This document shows, in pieces, positions 62,232-64,000 of a DNA stretch of 64,000 bases. Position 1 is the stretch's first letter, and each line of letters opens with the position of its first letter. Source of the stretch: Pterobdella sp. o SKG-2022 (taxonomy: Eukaryota; Annelida; Clitellata; Hirudinida; Piscicolidae). The notes under the pieces are model-generated. The model was not told the origin of the DNA, did not search any database, and worked only from the letters and a program-made list of their open reading frames with translations. The stretch lies in the NCBI GenBank assembly GCA_964035795.1, contig OZ038320.1:1346053-1410052 (forward strand), in the 5' to 3' direction. Position numbers and translations under genes: made by a program.

Positions 62232-62476
62232 AACAAACAAACAAACAAACAAACAAACAAACAAACAAACAAACAAACAAACAAACAAACAAACAAACAA
62301 ACAAACAAACAAACAAACAAACAAACAAACAAACAAACAAACAAACAAACAAACAAACAAACAAACAAACAAACAAACAAACAAACAAACAAACAAACAA
62401 ACAAACAAACAAACAAACAAACAAACAAACAAACAAACAAACAAACAAACAAACAAACAAACAAACAAACAAACAA
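62232..62476. repeat. (CAAA)n microsatellite, about 245 bp
   Basis: Near-perfect CAAA units, about 61 copies; it generates artificial CLFV-type ORFs on the minus strand. Confidence 0.98.
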
Positions 62477-62590
62477 ATAAACAAAAACAAATAAACATAC
62501 AAAAAAGCAAACAAATGACGAATATTATTATAGTGGCATGTAACTGATTAAGTCTTCAAGACCACTTTAGCATATATATTTATATATAGA
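62477..62590. repeat. Dispersed repeat, copy 2, with CAAA tail
   Basis: Matches 5517-5612; aligned part 62508-62588. The element lies directly at the end of the CAAA array, supporting the view that the array grew from the element's simple-repeat tail. Confidence 0.75.
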
Positions 62591-62663
62591 GCCAGTAGAT
62601 TTTCAATAATTCCAGCCCCTCACGCTTTATCGTTCAATCTACACACCCAGTCATTCCTTTCAT

Positions 62664-64000
62664 TTACCCCTTCTTTCTTCCCACTAATTTGATTTTCTGA
62701 AACAAAATACTTGAGAGAAAAATTCTAAAATTGTTTTTTAAGATTATAAGACTTAATCGGGTTTTTAAGCACTTGGTAAAATTTGTTGTGGAGGTTATGG
62801 ATTTGAGGTGATTTGGTAAATTGTTCCAAAAGATTGGTGTAGCAACTTCAAATCTTCTGTTCCCCAAAATGGTGTCAGCTCTCACTCTTGCTATGTCCAT
62901 TGTGTTCGATGATCTGAGTCTTTCTTTCAGGCAATGAAAACACAGTTGATAATTTCGATGAAAGATGAGAAGGCCTTTCAATTTTGAGACATTTATGCAC
63001 TTGTAGTATTATGTATTGAATTCTTTCTTCAATTTTAAGCCAGTGTAGATGTTTTAAGACAAGAGTTATGGGATCAAACTTTTTAGTTACTGATATTAAT
63101 CTGGCTGTCATGTTAATTATGGATTGGATTCTCTGGTTTTGTAACTTGGATAATTCCATTAGTATAATGCGACTCAATATCAAAACTGATACAAGTGTTT
63201 TGAGTGACTCTTGGTTGAGGTAGTTTTTAATGCTTCTTATCTTCCTCAATGATGCAAATCACATTTGCAATAATTTGTTTATGTGAGTTTTCATGTTTAG
63301 ATTGTTGCCAAAATAAACACCAAAATTTTTAAACTGAATCAGAAGGAATTATATGATCATTTACCACATGAACTGGTTAAGTTGGCAGTTTGCATATGCT
63401 TCTAAATGTTGAGAACCAAATGCCTTCAGTTTTTGAACTTTTGAGTTTCATTTGGTTGGCTTTCATCCAAACTGCAATTTCATTAATACACTTTGACATT
63501 CTTTCTTGCAAGTCAATTGATTCATCAAATGAGCAATGCCCATATAATTGAGTGTTATCGGCATATCAATGAATTCTAAAATTGTAAGAAACTGCAATCT
63601 TTTCCAAATCAGCTGTGTATAAAGTGAACAAAAGCGGTCCAAGAACAGAACCTTGTGTTACTCCAGTAGAGTAAACGTTTGGTGCTGATTCTGTTTTGGG
63701 GCATTTGACGTTGAATGATCTGTTGAACAGGTAATTCCTAAACCATTCAAGAGTGAGGTCATTCAAGCCAAATGATTCGTTTAATCTTCTGATTAGTATT
63801 TGATGACCTATTAAATCAAAGGCAGAGGAAAAATCTAGAAAGACAAAAAGAGAGACTTTTTTGTCTGCTCCAAAATATCAGTAGAAACCTTTAGTAATGC
63901 TGTTTCTGTTGAATGATGGCGACGATAAGCTGATTGAAAAGATGGTAATAAATTATTGTTGTTTAGGTGAGTCACAATTCTTGGAAGGACAATTCGTTCA
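62664..64000 (-). mobile_element. Degenerate CR1/L2-like retrotransposon, runs off the window
   Basis: Minus-strand pieces in several frames: WFRNYLFNRSFNVKCP, TGVTQGSVLGPLLFTLYTAD (63566-63766), a decayed YADNTQLYGH at about 63550, SIKNYLNQESLKTLVSVLIL and LHWLKIEERI (62875-63249), and NRRFEVATPIFWNNLP (62664-62981). Related to, but not the same family as, the element at 41650 (similar domain order, perhaps half identity by eye). The 5' part lies outside the window. Confidence 0.85.

Noticed and set aside
62187..62514. Long CLFV-repeat ORFs (minus)
   Set aside because: They are translations of the CAAA microsatellite in every frame.

Overview
The window is AT-rich animal DNA (introns near 25-30 percent GC by eye). 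It carries at least eight split protein-coding genes with short AT-rich GT-AG introns, many microsatellites, CR1/L2-like non-LTR retrotransposon remains, tRNA-derived SINE heads and one 200-bp assembly gap. The conserved genes (RPS16, ARID1/BAF250, PFKFB, DYNC2LI1, AP4S1, NT5DC, an SLC5 transporter) establish a metazoan with cilia and an AP-4 complex. A short ATC-linked repeat (36950 and 54410) recalls, from memory, an interspersed repeat of cephalopods, so a lophotrochozoan is my best guess, but the species is not identified.

Layout: 1-6.3 kb, an SLC5 sodium/solute symporter (minus, 15 exons, 628 codons). 6.3-10.3 kb, mostly empty, with a fragment of a mobile-element protein and a small membrane-protein ORF. 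10.3-17.1 kb, ARID1 (minus, 13 exons, 1298 codons), a SWI/SNF subunit. 17.1-31.0 kb, two unrecognised neighbouring minus-strand genes, here called A and B. 32.1-36.8 kb, an NT5DC-type HAD nucleotidase (plus, 16 exons, 533 codons). 39.3-40.9 kb, RPS16 (minus, 5 exons, 146 codons). 41.6-44.8 kb, a broken non-LTR retrotransposon. 46.4-53.3 kb, PFKFB (minus, 15 exons, 477 codons). 54.7-56.2 kb, AP4S1 (minus, 4 exons, 131 codons), head to head with DYNC2LI1 (plus, 56.4-61.9 kb, 15 exons, 422 codons). 62-64 kb, a long CAAA microsatellite and a further broken retrotransposon.

The standout is 18.6-30.5 kb. Gene A is built almost wholly from tiny exons: an alternating series of 18-nt and 30-nt exons, plus a few of 33-93 nt. 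Every internal exon has a length divisible by three and lies between phase-1 introns, and the gene ends in a membrane-anchor exon with an Arg tail. Gene B has the same end exon type and similar 30-54 nt exons, but also repeated exons coding a Trp/Gly module I do not recognise. This layout resembles the micro-exon genes described in schistosomes: any exon can be skipped without a frameshift, so many protein variants are possible.

A second notable point is that the PFKFB bisphosphatase domain has lost both catalytic histidines while the kinase P-loop is intact, suggesting a kinase-only enzyme. All exon models were made by eye from splice signals, reading phase and family similarity. For the seven conserved genes the total coding lengths come out in frame, which supports the models.
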